Below are positions 48,755-60,700 of a DNA stretch of 64,000 nt, piece after piece. Below the pieces are notes generated by a model that was not told the origin of the DNA, did not search any database, and saw only the letters and a program-made list of their open reading frames with translations. Both the position numbers and the translations under genes were made by a program. The stretch is from NCBI GenBank assembly GCA_037179335.1, contig JAKZHN010000048.1, positions 177,858-241,857 of the forward strand. The letters run 5' to 3'. Source of the stretch: Cyclaneusma minus. Taxonomy: Eukaryota; Ascomycota; Leotiomycetes; Marthamycetales; Marthamycetaceae. Every line of letters starts with the position of its first letter. Within the stretch, counting starts at the first letter, position 1.

Positions 48755-51159
48755 GGTTGATGAATGAACATGGGTGGAAAGGGACGAACATGATAAGCGA
48801 CGAATACACGAGGAGAGGCGAAATCGAATCGAGCGGCGAATGACTTGTATGTAATGCGAAGCGGATACCACAAAGTTAGAGAATGAAATTTTGCCTTGGA
48901 TCGCGTCTCCTCCAATCATCCATTCCCCCGCGCTGTTCTTTCTTCCATGCTCGAATGAGCGCATCCGCCAAACGATACTACACCAGAATGAATTTCTCGA
49001 GAGAAATGTCACCATCTTTCAGCCCTGTTACCGTAAGTCGCGGTTCGTCTTCCGTTCTCTCCTTCGAAACCACATTGAAGGAAGAGCGCGGTAGCAACTG
49101 CCTAACGTCGCTCTTCATACAATCTACGTTGCAAGGACCATCTCTTCGACATACCCACAGGCATGCACTTGCCTTGGAGGGGAGAGCGGCAGACAATGAT
49201 CCTCCACAACCGTCTTTCCACTGTTTATCATGAAAGCTCAGTTGTACTAGTTGATCCGCCGAGTACTGCCAGGTCTCCCGCAACGATCCAAGAATAGCTT
49301 CCCTAAACATGACTCCTTGCAAGTAAAATATCCCCAACATTTTGTAGAGCTGCGGATTTCGTGAGGTTTTGGCGAAGAAAGTGACCCGAATTTTCCCAAG
49401 CATCGCAACGATAATATGCTTAAAGAATTTGCCAGCGCTCCGATCTGGCTTCTCCTTCTCTCGCACTCAACTCTCACCTCTCGGCGAACTGTCTCTTGCG
49501 TCCTTTGCTTTCGTAGCCTGCTTTCGCACATGACTGGTTCTGCTCGCTTCAAGTGACTCGTCCAGAATAGTGTGCTCCATCTCACTCAGACTTTCAGGAT
49601 TATCCTCCTTTTTGAGCCCGATTTCGGTTAGCACAAGTTGGCTAGCATCATGTGACAAAATGCCTGCGACGTGTTTCCCCTGACCCCAGCCATGACCCAC
49701 TTCACTCCCGCGAAATGTTGTTCCAGCTCATTTGGTCCGCCTTCAAAGAAGTCAAATCATGAGAAATTGACGACGGAATTCATTCTATATTCAGCATCTA
49801 TTTCGTCGTTTGATACGCCCTCATCTCGTCTGCTTTATCAACTACTGTGGATATTCGTGGCTGGCTCGAGCGCTGCGCTGGCGACCAACACTGGGCTCAT
49901 CATCTGAGATCATTTTGAACGTGCTCTTGGTGAAAGTAGGAATGATTTACAGCTGCAAATCAATGAAGTGGATCCTGGCTTGGAAGTTGTCGAGCAAGCT
50001 GAGCTTGGCGTTGTACGGAAAGCCCTCATATCAATCATAAACCCCCTGGCTGCTTCTGTTCGCGTCTCGATAATTCTTTATAGAATGTCCAGACAGGGGA
50101 GGATGAGTTCACTGCAAACAAAGCGGAGTAAAGTGTCACAGATGGGTGGCCAGGACAAGGGGCCACTGTAATCTAACTACGATGTTAACTTCTGGCTCAC
50201 AGGAATACTCAAATGCTTAGCCAACCCACGAGGATATAGAGACTCAAGTTCCAGTTCCAGTCTTCATATAGGAGTATATCAAAGAACGCGTTTGCCAAAC
50301 CAGAATTGATCGCCAGGTTACACAAAATAACTGACCACATCCGGTATCTGACAAACACAGGATTGTCAGTGGATTTTTTCATGTCCGGTATTTCAAGAGT
50401 GTGAATGCTCAATAACGTGTTGGTGAGCGTCCGGGTAACAATCGGCGGTAGGCCGCTTATTCTCACAGCAACCATGTCGTCCACGGGTTCGTCCACGTGT
50501 TCCTCCACGTGTTCCTCCACGTGTAAATTCTACGGCCGACTCTATGGTTCTCGAATATTTTCTCGGCTGCCAGCTACACAAAAAAGCCGCGGGTGTTGCG
50601 CAATCGCTTTGCTTCCGCCATTTTCCCCGACATCACGTGTCTTCCATACAGGTCCATCCTCGCTCGACACTCAACCTCCTCGACTCTCCCATCGAGGTTT
50701 GATGCGGAACCATCTTCACAACGGGTGGGTATTGTCGGAAGCCGTCAGAATTTTTTCAATCTGTCCACTCCGCTTTGCGCTGGGGTCTTTGCTAGCATTG
50801 GCGGCTCTCCATCCTCCTCCCGCAAGCAGCCTCAACACGGCCAGCTTCCTACTAGCCTGCGCGCTCGACCTCCCTCGAGCTGAGCCCGAGCCGCACCAAG
50901 CACTCAGCCTCTGTGGACCTACCACCTCGTCTGTGTCAGTCAACGTCCATCACTGCGCGGGATCCTCCAACTTCAACCTCTTCCTTATCTACGCGAGTCC
51001 CATGCCTGCGCCCAGTTGCTCTCTTGCTGGGCGCTGACGTTAAGTCCACTCCCACCATCAGGTAAGACGGCTTCCGAATCAGATGTACCTCCACTCTGAC
51101 AAGTCGTTCCGCGCTGACTCTTGGCCTCCCTTTTCGCAGGCAACCTCCTCCAACTAAGT
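48755..51159. other. Long intergenic region with 5' UTR of the F-box-like gene
   Basis: About 2.4 kb with no supported gene. The longest frames (48,978-49,466 minus, 162 codons; 50,405-51,037 plus, 210 codons) have no domain, splice partners or codon pattern I trust. It holds a 12-bp CACGTG-containing tandem repeat (50,477-50,524). At the right end is a 5' UTR intron, 51,062-51,139 (GTAAGA, a GCTGAC branch-like site, CAG), just upstream of ATG 51,160. Confidence 0.55.
50477..50524. repeat. Tandem 12-bp repeat carrying CACGTG motifs, 4 copies
   Basis: Units at 50,477, 50,489, 50,501 and 50,513 of the form tcctccacgtgt (the first two have tcgt; the first has cacggg). Three perfect CACGTG palindromes result, at 50,494, 50,506 and 50,518, phased at 12 bp. 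It lies about 640 bp upstream of the F-box-like start codon and could be a bHLH-type binding array or chance expansion. Confidence 0.8.
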
Positions 51160-52978
51160 ATGAGTTCCAATCGAGCCTCCACGATGAGCGACACCAATCA
51201 CCAAGCTGTCGCCAATGAGAATGGACAAGCAGCAAAGACACTGCCTGTTAGGGCCCACGAGATGGCGACTGGCCACGATATCACCGACAACACCACACAC
51301 GACATCACTCTTGCTGCCACCGATACGAATGCAGAACAAACTGCAGCTGCGAAGCAGCCGTTTCGGTTTCAAGATCTCCCTCCGACCGTTCAAGGCAAGA
51401 TTCTCCGACTCTTGCTTGTTACTCCAACAATCAGGGTGCCCATTGGACGCCCTGATTACTTCAAGTTACTCGATGAGCAGCTTAGGCTTCTCGGGAAACC
51501 CAGACCGAAGCCCACTGTTGATGACAGGTTTAACATCTGCAAGACTTGTTGGAAGTACCAGATCTGGGGGTTCAGAATCTTCTGGGCTGAGAATGTCTTC
51601 GAAATCGATGTGTCGTGTCACGACTTGGATTTGATTGCACCTTGGTTGACGTTTCACATTCGTGGATACAGCGGAATGGCCTGGAACGAAAACTGGGAAG
51701 AGGAACTGGCGCATTACAAGCCCGGCCATGTCCCCAGGGAATGCTTCCAGGCTTCACGATCAGCATTCATCAGGAAACTGAAGTTCACCACAAAGTACCC
51801 GGAATCTCTACGGCTTTACGACGTACAGAAAAGCTTAACAGAGCAGATTGCGATGCAATTCGAGATTTTGCAGCTATTCTATGCTCTGCGCTACCATAAC
51901 AAACGGCACGAACAAGATCCCTTGACCAGCCTCGATTATCTCGAGTTTGATTTGCGGGGTCTGGACCCGAGGGGTCAAAGGCTGCATCGCGATCGAAGAG
52001 TTGCGGAGCAGAGATTGAACGGCCGAATGGGCGGAATCTCGAAAGGAATCGGTGCAATTTGCTCGTGCCAGTCCTACGGCCATGCAAATTGCCAGGGTCA
52101 TCGAGTGTCTACTTTGAAAGTCCTTGGATGCCCTGTGGGAGAGCCGGGAGGCGAATTGGCTGAAATTCTACAATCCCTCAGCATCAGAAGTAGTGGATTC
52201 TTCCATGATGATGGCACCCAGCTCCGTCTAACACCCGAGGCCGCTGAAGATGAATCACCAGTGAACTCTTCGTCGAAGCAAATGCTCCCTCTTGGATTCG
52301 ACGAGTTACTCCCCGTTCGCATACAAATGATGGACTTCCCAGTGGAGATTAAGGAAAGAATTTTGAACGAGCTCTTGATTTTTTCCAGGCAGGTTTACCC
52401 TCATTCTCTTGCTATCGACATCAACAGTCCAACCAATTACGCAATACTTCAAACCTGCTCTGAGCTTTACAACTTGGGGGTGGAAATACTGTACCGACGC
52501 AACTCCTTCTACGTGGTTTCTTTGTCTGAGCATATGAGGTGGCTTTATCGAATAGTCTCAAGATTCCGCCACCACAAGACTCGCACACGGCTCAGCATGA
52601 TCCATAATCTCATATTCGACGACACTTTGGACATCGTTCAAGTCAACCCAGCCTACCACCCTGCGCCCCTTTACGCCCGTATTCGGTCTCTGATAACCAC
52701 AAATCCTGCAATGACAGCCCTCATAATCAAGTTCGATGACCTCTCGTACGATGCTGCCCAGAATACTATCCAGTACCTGAAGAAAACATGGGGAGACAAG
52801 CGGATGTCCAGCCGGTACCAAAGAGTTGTCGTGGACTTGAGTTACACTTACAATGGAGGAGTCATCGACGATCTGGAAGGCATGTGGGAGATTCAAATAC
52901 CCCATGATTTACGAAGCCCTCAAGTTCCGCTCAAATCAATCACCTTCAAGGGACGAGAATCGATGGAAGATTCGGATA

Positions 52979-53019
<41 letters not shown>

Positions 53020-53499
53020 CGGATCTTTACCTTCACCACACTCGATCGTATTCTACGGAACAGCTTTACGTCAAGCGAGAATGGTAGTCTGCATGTTTGC
53101 AGGAAGGCACCCAGTCTTCCAAAGCTTCCTCCCGAAGTCCTGGATGATGCTGATGACACTGAGTTGCTACTGGAGAGGGAAATGGAGGAACGACTTACAT
53201 GTGACGAATTGAAGGCGCACTCCATTTTCTGTGACGAGGGAAGCCCGTCAAGCTACAAGTTCCACCCCTTTCAACTACGACAAGAGATGGTTCGTCCAGT
53301 CCCGTGGTGCAACAAAGCCGACAGAAGCCCGTGGTGTGTTTGCAAAATCGAGGCTTCGAAACGCGAAACTCATCTGTTCTTCAAAAAGCATATGCCCGAA
53401 TACTACTACGAGAAGTCCCCCAGTGACACGGCCTGGAACAGGCATATGGGATTTGTGGAGTCGGACGATGATGCGGAGGGGGAGACGGTGGAGGATTAG
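51160..53499 (+). CDS. F-box-like protein with two F-box-type segments and an acidic run
   Basis: One exon, 779 residues, from ATG 51,160 (MSSNRASTMSDTN) to TAG 53,497-53,499. A spliced leader (intron 51,062-51,139) is inferred. Residues ~65-90 (FRFQDLPPTVQGKILRLLL) and ~385-410 (MMDFPVEIKERILNELL) each look like an F-box helix pair with the LP/FP..I..RIL..LL pattern. Each is followed by a few hundred residues without a recognised repeat, so the protein may be an internal duplication. SDNEDEDEDEDEDEDEDE-type acid run near 605-625 is encoded by a gaggac hexanucleotide repeat (52,979-53,020). Such fungal proteins are usually annotated as F-box or hypothetical. Substrate recruitment to an SCF ubiquitin ligase is family knowledge, not shown here. 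No leucine-rich repeats or WD repeats are seen. Confidence 0.78.
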
Positions 53500-54048
53500 G
53501 AGGAAGATGACACCTGAACGGAGTGTTCAAAACACGATGCCCATTTCACTCCTGACACGAGAATCATCAGCAGCGCAAAGCCAACATCGCCAGCTGCAGC
53601 TTCTCAAAGATCTTGCGCTACAGCCAGATTGAAATCGTCATAGGGGCGGGTAGAACGAAAATAATGTTTGAAGACTCACTAGACAAAGGTGGCCGAAAGT
53701 GTTCATGGCTCCCCAGAGAATGACCTTCTTTCATGGTGCCGTTCGTGACAGACTAGCTAGAGCTACATGGAAAAGAATTCCAACAATCCAATGAAAAGCG
53801 CCCAAGCTCCAAGCCTCCAAGCATTTTACAAGAAGGAAGTGGGCCAAATACCGGCGAAAGAATTAAAGCATGATCTAAGGCTCGACTATATAAGTAACGA
53901 ATATGCTCAGCTTTCTTGTTGCAATCGAGTGAAAACAACTGTTAGCTCAGCACATCTAGAAATGCCGAGAAATAAGACTCCCGTTCCATTTGACCCAGTG
54001 AGCTTTGCGCCACAACACCCCCGGAGACTACGACTTCGAGTCCAAAAT
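53500..54048. other. Convergent spacer between F-box-like gene and MFS transporter gene
   Basis: Holds the two 3' UTRs. A plus-strand frame at 53,767-54,255 overlaps the MFS last exon antisense and has no domain. Nothing else is supported. Confidence 0.5.
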
Positions 54049-55882
54049 TCACAAAGCCCTCGAAACAAATTGCCGCTTAGCATACACTTCGTAGACCTTC
54101 GCAGTCCTAGCACGCCACTGCTTTCCCTTCCAGATGAAAATCCCTGCAAACGACAAAATGACAATGGTGAAAGCATTGAGGATATTCATGACATTCGCGA
54201 CCCCCATAGCCTCCTGCCACTGTGTCATGGCAAAAATGCACGGGAGCGGAAGTAGGTTGCGGATAACAGTCACCGCTGTCATTGCGTCCCCAATGATATC
54301 TGTTTGGCATTAGTCTAGTCAAGCAAGTAGAGCAAGAATGGAGGGCATTTAAATACCATTGTAAGCGTCAAGCATATACGTCAAAGCTAGACTTTGAATC
54401 GGTGCGGCGCCGATATTAGACAGGCCTAGGGATAGTGCTATTTGCACCCAGCTCCAGCCATTCTGCAGGGCGTAGCCGAACCACCAGGCGCCTGCGAGCT
54501 GAATAGGAACAAACGGGATGAATAGCCAGAAACGCATTTCGGGTTCGTAGATTCCCTGCTGATGTCAATGGCGTGTACTTTGCAGACAGTGTACTTCGCG
54601 GAATGTGGTGCTCCTACCTTGTTCCGTTTAGCTAGTCTCAGCACGATGGAGTCACTAAGGGGTCCGCATATAATAGAGCCGATACAGATACCGATGACTA
54701 CAAGCCGGTCAGCAAAGCCATGTAGAATATTCTGGAGTTGACAAACAGGGGGCAAGATTCATCAGCCCAATCTCGGCGGAGGAGAAGTTGTACGGCGCTC
54801 CGATCATGACAGAGCTGAAGACTGTGGTAGTGATTGTCGTGTAGGTCATTATGATTGCGTAAACGAGGGAAACAAAAAGCACCCCCGGAATCGACCAGAG
54901 AATCATGAATGGCTGCCAGGAGTGCCGTAGGAAATGCGACCAGCTCCCTGGGGATACCGCCAAGGACCGCCTCTGCAGATAAGATTTTCTTGGAGTTGGG
55001 CCGAGGGAATCATTTGGCGTGACTTCAGTAGGGTTGACTGTCTTCTCATCGCTGCCTTGAGACTCTTGCGAGTTCGAACTCATGATGACAGCTCGCTCAT
55101 GAGTCGTCTCGAACTTGGTATCCTCGAACAGAAACAGAAACGCAATTGATAGTACGCCGATTACTCCCGTCCAGATCCAGAACATATATCTCCATCCTAT
55201 TCCAGATGTGACAAAGCCAGCAATCATCGGACCCATGTATGATCCAAGATTGAAACCCCAAACATAGATTGCGTTCATCGTCCCGCGCTGATGAACGAAA
55301 TACATGTCGGCGATTGTCATCTGGACAAGCACTTCTGCCAGTGCGCTGACTAAACAAACTAGCGTGTTGGAGCACCAGAAATCGACGGCTGTCTGTATTC
55401 TGGCACTCCAGATGGCGAGAGCGAATTGTGCGATTGTGCTCAGAGTGTATATGAACCTCGATCCGTATTTGAGGGCGAATGGGACAAGAAGGGGCGCACC
55501 AACTATGAATGCCACGTCGCCGACACCATACTCATTAAACAGCATGGTAGGAGAGAAGCCAAGCTCATTCTCGAATTCTCCCCACATTGGTGTTTGTGAA
55601 CTGTTGAAGCCGAGGACTATGATGGCATATGACACGGCAAGAACATAGTTGGTGGTCTTCTGCCATTTGCTCCAGTTCTGTGGATGTCAATTAGCATGAT
55701 CACATTTCTCGCGACTGCGGCGACTGCGAGGAGTTCAATACCAATGGATCATTCGGGTCGTCTGTTGGGGCTGGCTGAAGAACGATATTTCCATTCTTGT
55801 CATGTTCAGCAGAGAGAAGTTCCGTGAGCCTGACCGTACCTGGCGGCCAAGCAGGATCGACGTATTCCTCGTACCTCGCCAT
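54049..55882 (-). CDS. MFS transporter, HOL1/DHA1-like
   Basis: Five exons on the minus strand: 55882-55742, 55677-54747, 54697-54618, 54555-54357 and 54299-54049. The introns are 64, 49, 62 and 57 bp. The product is 533 residues with about 12 hydrophobic segments. The N-terminus MARYEEYVDPAWPPGTVRL leads to DPLNWSKWQK, conserved in this fungal subfamily just before the first membrane helix. WCSNTLVCLVSALAEVLVQMTIADMYFVHQRGTMNAIY covers the signature A-like loop. LFLFEDTKFE marks the end of the N-half, followed by a ~60-residue cytosolic loop with Ser/Thr/Pro. The C-half has ICGPLSDSIVLRLAKRN and LDAYNDIIGDAMTAV. Such proteins are plasma-membrane proton-coupled exporters or importers of small molecules; substrate unknown. 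An upstream in-frame ATG (55,948, MSRNQ) would add 22 residues. It is the gene nearest the telomere. Confidence 0.9.
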
Positions 55883-57620
55883 TCTTTGCGAGTTATGCGG
55901 GGGACCTGCGAAAATAGCTAGACGGTTGTAGTCTTGATTTCGGGACATGTAGGTGAGGTAGAGAAATGAGGAAGACTTCACTATGTTCACATTTATAAGC
56001 ATTCACTATCAGTGCCCAACTTATAGTCAAGACCTAGCTCCCTCAAGGAGGTTTGAGTAGTGTAACCACACCTGACAGGGCTGAATACTACCTTGATATG
56101 TACGACACTTGAACTGACCTATACTCGTCGAAGCCCGGCACACAGCTGTAGATAGCTGTCGACACTTTTGCTACAGCGGAGAACTGATCGGCCACACATG
56201 TTTTTGTACCACTAGAAATCCCGCAGAACTGAACTTCCGCTGCAAAGTCTGCATGGAAAGATGTATGGACATCCCGGATATCAGAGGGATCAACAAGCTA
56301 CTGCCCCGCATAAGCAGTCGGCGTCGTTTGAGATACATGATGATGGCGACTGATGCAGGTGATTGAGAGCGCTGGACCCCATGAAGTTCACAAAAGTGGT
56401 ACGAACGTGGGGACGGAAACGGCACGGGTTCGGGTTCGGCGTGGGCGGGAGATCGCTCGGGCCTCGAGGCTGATCAATCGGTGGAAAGGCTGCCTGCCCA
56501 CCATCATGTTTCGAGGGAGAGATCGTTCCACCTGATTTTCAGTGGCGATGCTATTCCTGGCTTGCTCCCTGCGAGATGCGGTAGCATGCAGGTGTTCCCT
56601 GGCCGTGTCGGAGTTCTTAATTCCGTTCAACTATGGTGAAACAATACACCGACCTTGGCACGAAAAGATAGCAAACAGGTCCAAACCGTGACAGCCTTGC
56701 AGGCACCATATGACGGAGCCTTGAATTCGGCGGCCCTGAATCCGCGAAGCGGACTGAGCCCAAAAGGCGGAGATTCTACCCGAAGACGCGATTTTCCATG
56801 TCCCAAATTATAGCAGCGTCAATGCACCATAGGAAACTGTGTTTGGCACAAGTTGGAGGATAGATGGACGTTGCCTACCTCGTCTTCTTTCTAACGCAGA
56901 CGACGAACTGATACGCGACCCGAGGAAGCAGCTCTTCTTCGTCTTCTTTCTGTCTCGAAGCCTCGAAGTACAACAGATTGTGGAATATCACAATCCATTC
57001 CAGGCCAGCGCAGCGTCCTGGGGGGTTCAGGGGGGGCACCCCCCGAGATCAGAAGAAAACGCTGAAGCACTTGTTTCGAAATCCTTCAAATGTCCCAAAG
57101 AACAACTTGAGTCAGATGCTGTGTGGTAAAACAGGGGAGACATCCGACAACTTGCTACTTGCCAGGAGCGAGTTGACGGGCGGAATGCCTGGAAGCTTTT
57201 GGTCTGCTGGAAAGCTGGAGGTTTCGTTCGAAAGCGAAGGAGCAGAGGAACCAAAGATTGACCAGCTGAAATTGTTAGTGCTGCTGCAATCAGTTGGATA
57301 GCAATGAATCTGCTAATGCGTCGATCAGCCAAAAAAGCAGCTTCAAGATTCCCGACCAGACCACCGGCCGAGACATCACTGTGCGGCATGGTCCAGGGAC
57401 AGCTCAAGAGACAGCTCAAGGGCATCTTTGACTCGGCGAACGCTTGTCTGTTCTTAGGAGTGGCATTTGGAACAGGCTGCGAGATGGGGGCGACGGCGCG
57501 GCCGGTAGGATTGGTGTCACGGAGACCTACTGAGGGAGCCAAGAGCCCGAACAAGCAGTAGGTAAAGACTGGATTAGTGAAGCTAAGGAGGGAAGGGGAG
57601 GTCCGGAGAGCTCTATTTTC
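55883..57620. other. Intergenic region between MFS promoter and subtelomeric AT block
   Basis: Normal-composition DNA of about 1.7 kb. The left part should be the MFS promoter. Open frames at 56,839-57,129 (plus) and 57,027-57,554 (minus) have no recognisable domain. A G-run/C-run hairpin lies at 57,030-57,044. Composition falls to AT-rich after about 57,620. Confidence 0.5.
57030..57044. other. Short GC hairpin (G7-CA-C6)
   Basis: Seven G then CA then six C, preceded at 57,020-57,025 by another G-run. It can fold as a stem with a two-base loop or support G-rich structures. No terminator role is claimed in a eukaryote. Confidence 0.6.
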
Positions 57621-58799
57621 TTATTCTATATAGCTCCAACTCTAATAAAAAAGCTAGGAAAGCAAAGAAACGGTATAGCTGCTTTAGAAATAGCTGCCTA
57701 AAATCTCTATTTTTAATTTTTGCTAATTCCGTAATACCATTTCCCTTTTAATTAAAGCAAGCTCTATTAAGCGGGTAATTTTTGGATAGCTGAGCCCTTT
57801 ATTTTAATTTTATTTATTTATAGCCAGGTATATTGGGGTGGTTTTGGTGCTATTAAGCCCGAAATTCGGGATTAAATTTATTTTTATGCTATTATTTTTT
57901 ATTAATATTATATCCAATTTATTTAGCTTAATATTAAATAGCCTTTTTTGCAATTTTAAAATTAAAAATATATTTTATTTTTTGGTATTTTGTCCTATTT
58001 AGCAATAAAAATAATAATAATTTAGGCTTTTGGCTAAATAATAAACTATTTTAATTATAAAATAATAAATTGGTACAGAAAATAAAATACATTTTATTAT
58101 TTAAATATAGCCAAAATAAATTTAAAATTTAAAATACCGGTTTATATTGCTTAATAATTGTAAATAAATTTATAAATTAAAATTATAGCTTTTTTCCGGA
58201 AATTTTAATATTTTTAATAAATAAATAAATCCAATTATTAATTTAGTAAATTGGGTATAGGCATTTCCGGCAATTGGTATAATATATTATATACTTTTAA
58301 AAAATATTAATTTTTTTATAATTTCTTTTTATATATGCTTTATATTTTTAGCAAATTTGATTCCATTTTTTTAATAATAGGCCGGTATTAATCCGGAAAA
58401 TAAATATAAAAAAAAAATATAAAATAAAAAAATATTGGCTATAAATAATAATAAAAAAATTCAATAGCTTAGGTAATATGGTTATTAATAGCAAATTTAA
58501 TATAAGCCAGATTCTTTTTTGTTTTTATTATAATAGAATTTTAATAGGCGTTTTAGCTTAATATTTATTTATTTTATTTATTTATTAATTTTAAAACAAA
58601 ATATAATAAATAGGCAATAATTAATATTTAAAAAAAATATAGCTGCTTTTGAAATTTAATTATAAATTAAAGATTTTTATAAAAAACAATGCTTTTTAAA
58701 AGCCTATAAAGCTTAAAAATATATTTTAAAAATAGCTAGGCTATTTGCTTAATTTGTTTTTTTAATACTATTAAATTTAAAAAATTAAAAAATTAAAAA

Positions 58800-58895
58800 A
58801 ATTATTTTTAAAAAGCGGTTCATTATAATTACAATAGCGTTTTTGCCCTTGCTAAATAATAGGCCGGTAATAAAATCCATTATAATATGCTTTTA
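58800..58895 (-). pseudogene. Ty3/gypsy integrase remnant
   Basis: From 58,880 downward the minus strand reads MDFITGLLFSKGKN followed by AIVIIMNRFLK without interruption. This is the gypsy integrase core block MDFITxLPxSxGxDAILVVVDRLTK, including the first catalytic Asp. Immediately upstream are stops and frame breaks. Diagnostic for the superfamily but not functional. Confidence 0.85.
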
Positions 58896-60059
58896 AAGCT
58901 ATATAGCTGCTTGGAAAAATTGCAAATAGCTTTGGTATTTTTATTTAATTGGCTTAAAGCGCTAATATTTCTAGCAATTGCAAATAAATTTAATAATATT
59001 TAGCAATTTTTTTTATATAAATTAGTATTAAATATATTAAAGTGTTTTAGCTTTGCTAATATATTTATATATTATTAATTTATATATTAATTTAACAATT
59101 TTCGAAGGGGCTTTTTTTTATTTAAAAATATAAATTAGCTTATAATATTTAAATAGCTGGTTATTTTAATTAATAAAGCATTTAAATAAAATTAAAAGGA
59201 AATTAATACGGGCTCTAATAATAAATAGCCTTTTAATTTTTTAATAATGCTTATTTTTAAGCTATAATTTAAAAAGCATAGTTATTTTTTAAATGGGGTT
59301 ATATTTATTTGCCAAAAACATTTTAAAATCCAGCTTATTTAAATTGGCCTTTAAATTTGAATTCTCCTTTTTTAAATTTTTTTTTAAATTTCTTAGGGCT
59401 TTTTTTTAGGGGCTTTTAGGCCTGGCTTTTCTGATTTTAAATATTGATTTTGGAAAGCTTTTAATGCTTTAGGGATTTTAGGGATTTTTAGGATTTTTAT
59501 AAACTTAAGCTTAATAGCCTAGTTTTTTTGGAAGCAATATTTAATTTATATATTTATTTCTAGGGTTTTCAAAATTTAAAAAATAATTTTAAAATCGCTT
59601 TATAAAAATATCTGGCTTGCTATTAAGTTTTTTTAATATATTTTGGATTTTGAAATTAATATTTATAAAAATATTTAATTAGCTAGTTTATTTTTTATTT
59701 AGCTCTTTTTTAATAGCAAAGTATTAAATTTTTATAATTAATAAGCATTTAGATTGCCTATTTTATATTAGTAATATAATCCCGCTATTTTTTAAATGCA
59801 TTTATAATAGCTAAAAGCTTTTTATTATAAATAAAATAATTGGTTTTTGGCTTTAATATTTGCTTAAAATAATAAATAATAAGTGTAAATTATCTTTTTT
59901 TTTTTTTTTGATATATAATTTAAAATATTAATTTTAATATAAATAACTTTATTTTAAATATAATAAACCAATATTAAAATATTAATAATTATTTACTTTA
60001 AAGTATAAAAGGCTTTTTCAATTAGGGGGGTAAATTAAAATAACTGGTTTTTAATATAA

Positions 60060-60700
60060 ATAAAAATATATAAAGGCTTAATTATAATAGCGTGATTTTT
60101 AATAAATCGGCGGAAATAATTAATAAAGCCTAGAAAATTCCGGATTTTTTTAATAATAATAGGCTTTTATTAATTTATTAATTTATTAATTTTATTAGAA
60201 TTTCTATAGCAGCTATTAATTCTAATTATTATATTTAAAAATTAATTTATTTAAATTAGCCGAAAAGCCAATTTTAATTAAGGCTTTTAGTATTTTATTA
60301 ATATATTACTAATGCTTTTTTAAAATTTTGCTTTAAATAAAAGAATTATTTATATAAGCTATTATAAAATTATTCAAATAAGCCTATAAAATATTATTTA
60401 TTAATTGTTAAAAAATAGCTAAATTATTATGAAGCCTAAATAATATTATTCTATATTTAGATTAATTAAATAATATATTAAAAATAATAAGCTTTTTATT
60501 TTTGAAATTTTAAATCTAATTTTACAAAATGCTTATGAAATATCGATTTTAATCCAATATTTAGCACCGGAAATATAGGAAATAATATTTTTAATTAAAG
60601 GCAAAAAATAATTATTTTTTTAATAAATTTATTTAGCCGCTTATAATTAATATAAAACCGGAGCCCTTTATTAGGTTTTTTGGTAAATAATATAGAAAAA
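60060..60700 (-). pseudogene. Ty3/gypsy reverse transcriptase/RNase H remnant
   Basis: From 60,693 downward: LFTKKPNKGLRFYINYKRLN, the KKPxGGLRFCVDYRxLN block of gypsy RT, with Asp to Asn and Cys to Tyr as expected from G-to-A. Between about 60,165 and 60,060: IRNFLGFINYFRRFIKNHA and IIIKPL, the RSFLGFxxFYRRFIxNFxxIxxPL block joining RT to RNase H. The intervening part has stops. Together with the integrase remnant this fixes strand and superfamily. Confidence 0.85.

Noticed and set aside
48978..49466. 162-codon minus-strand open frame between Zn-ADH and the F-box-like gene
   Set aside because: No recognisable motif, no splice partners, low-quality codon pattern. Kept only as intergenic.
50405..51037. 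210-codon plus-strand frame before the F-box-like gene
   Set aside because: Overlaps the 12-bp repeat and the probable leader of the next gene; no domain.
57027..57554. 175-codon minus-strand open frame and the overlapping plus-strand frames
   Set aside because: No domain on either strand; G/C-rich composition keeps several frames open at once.
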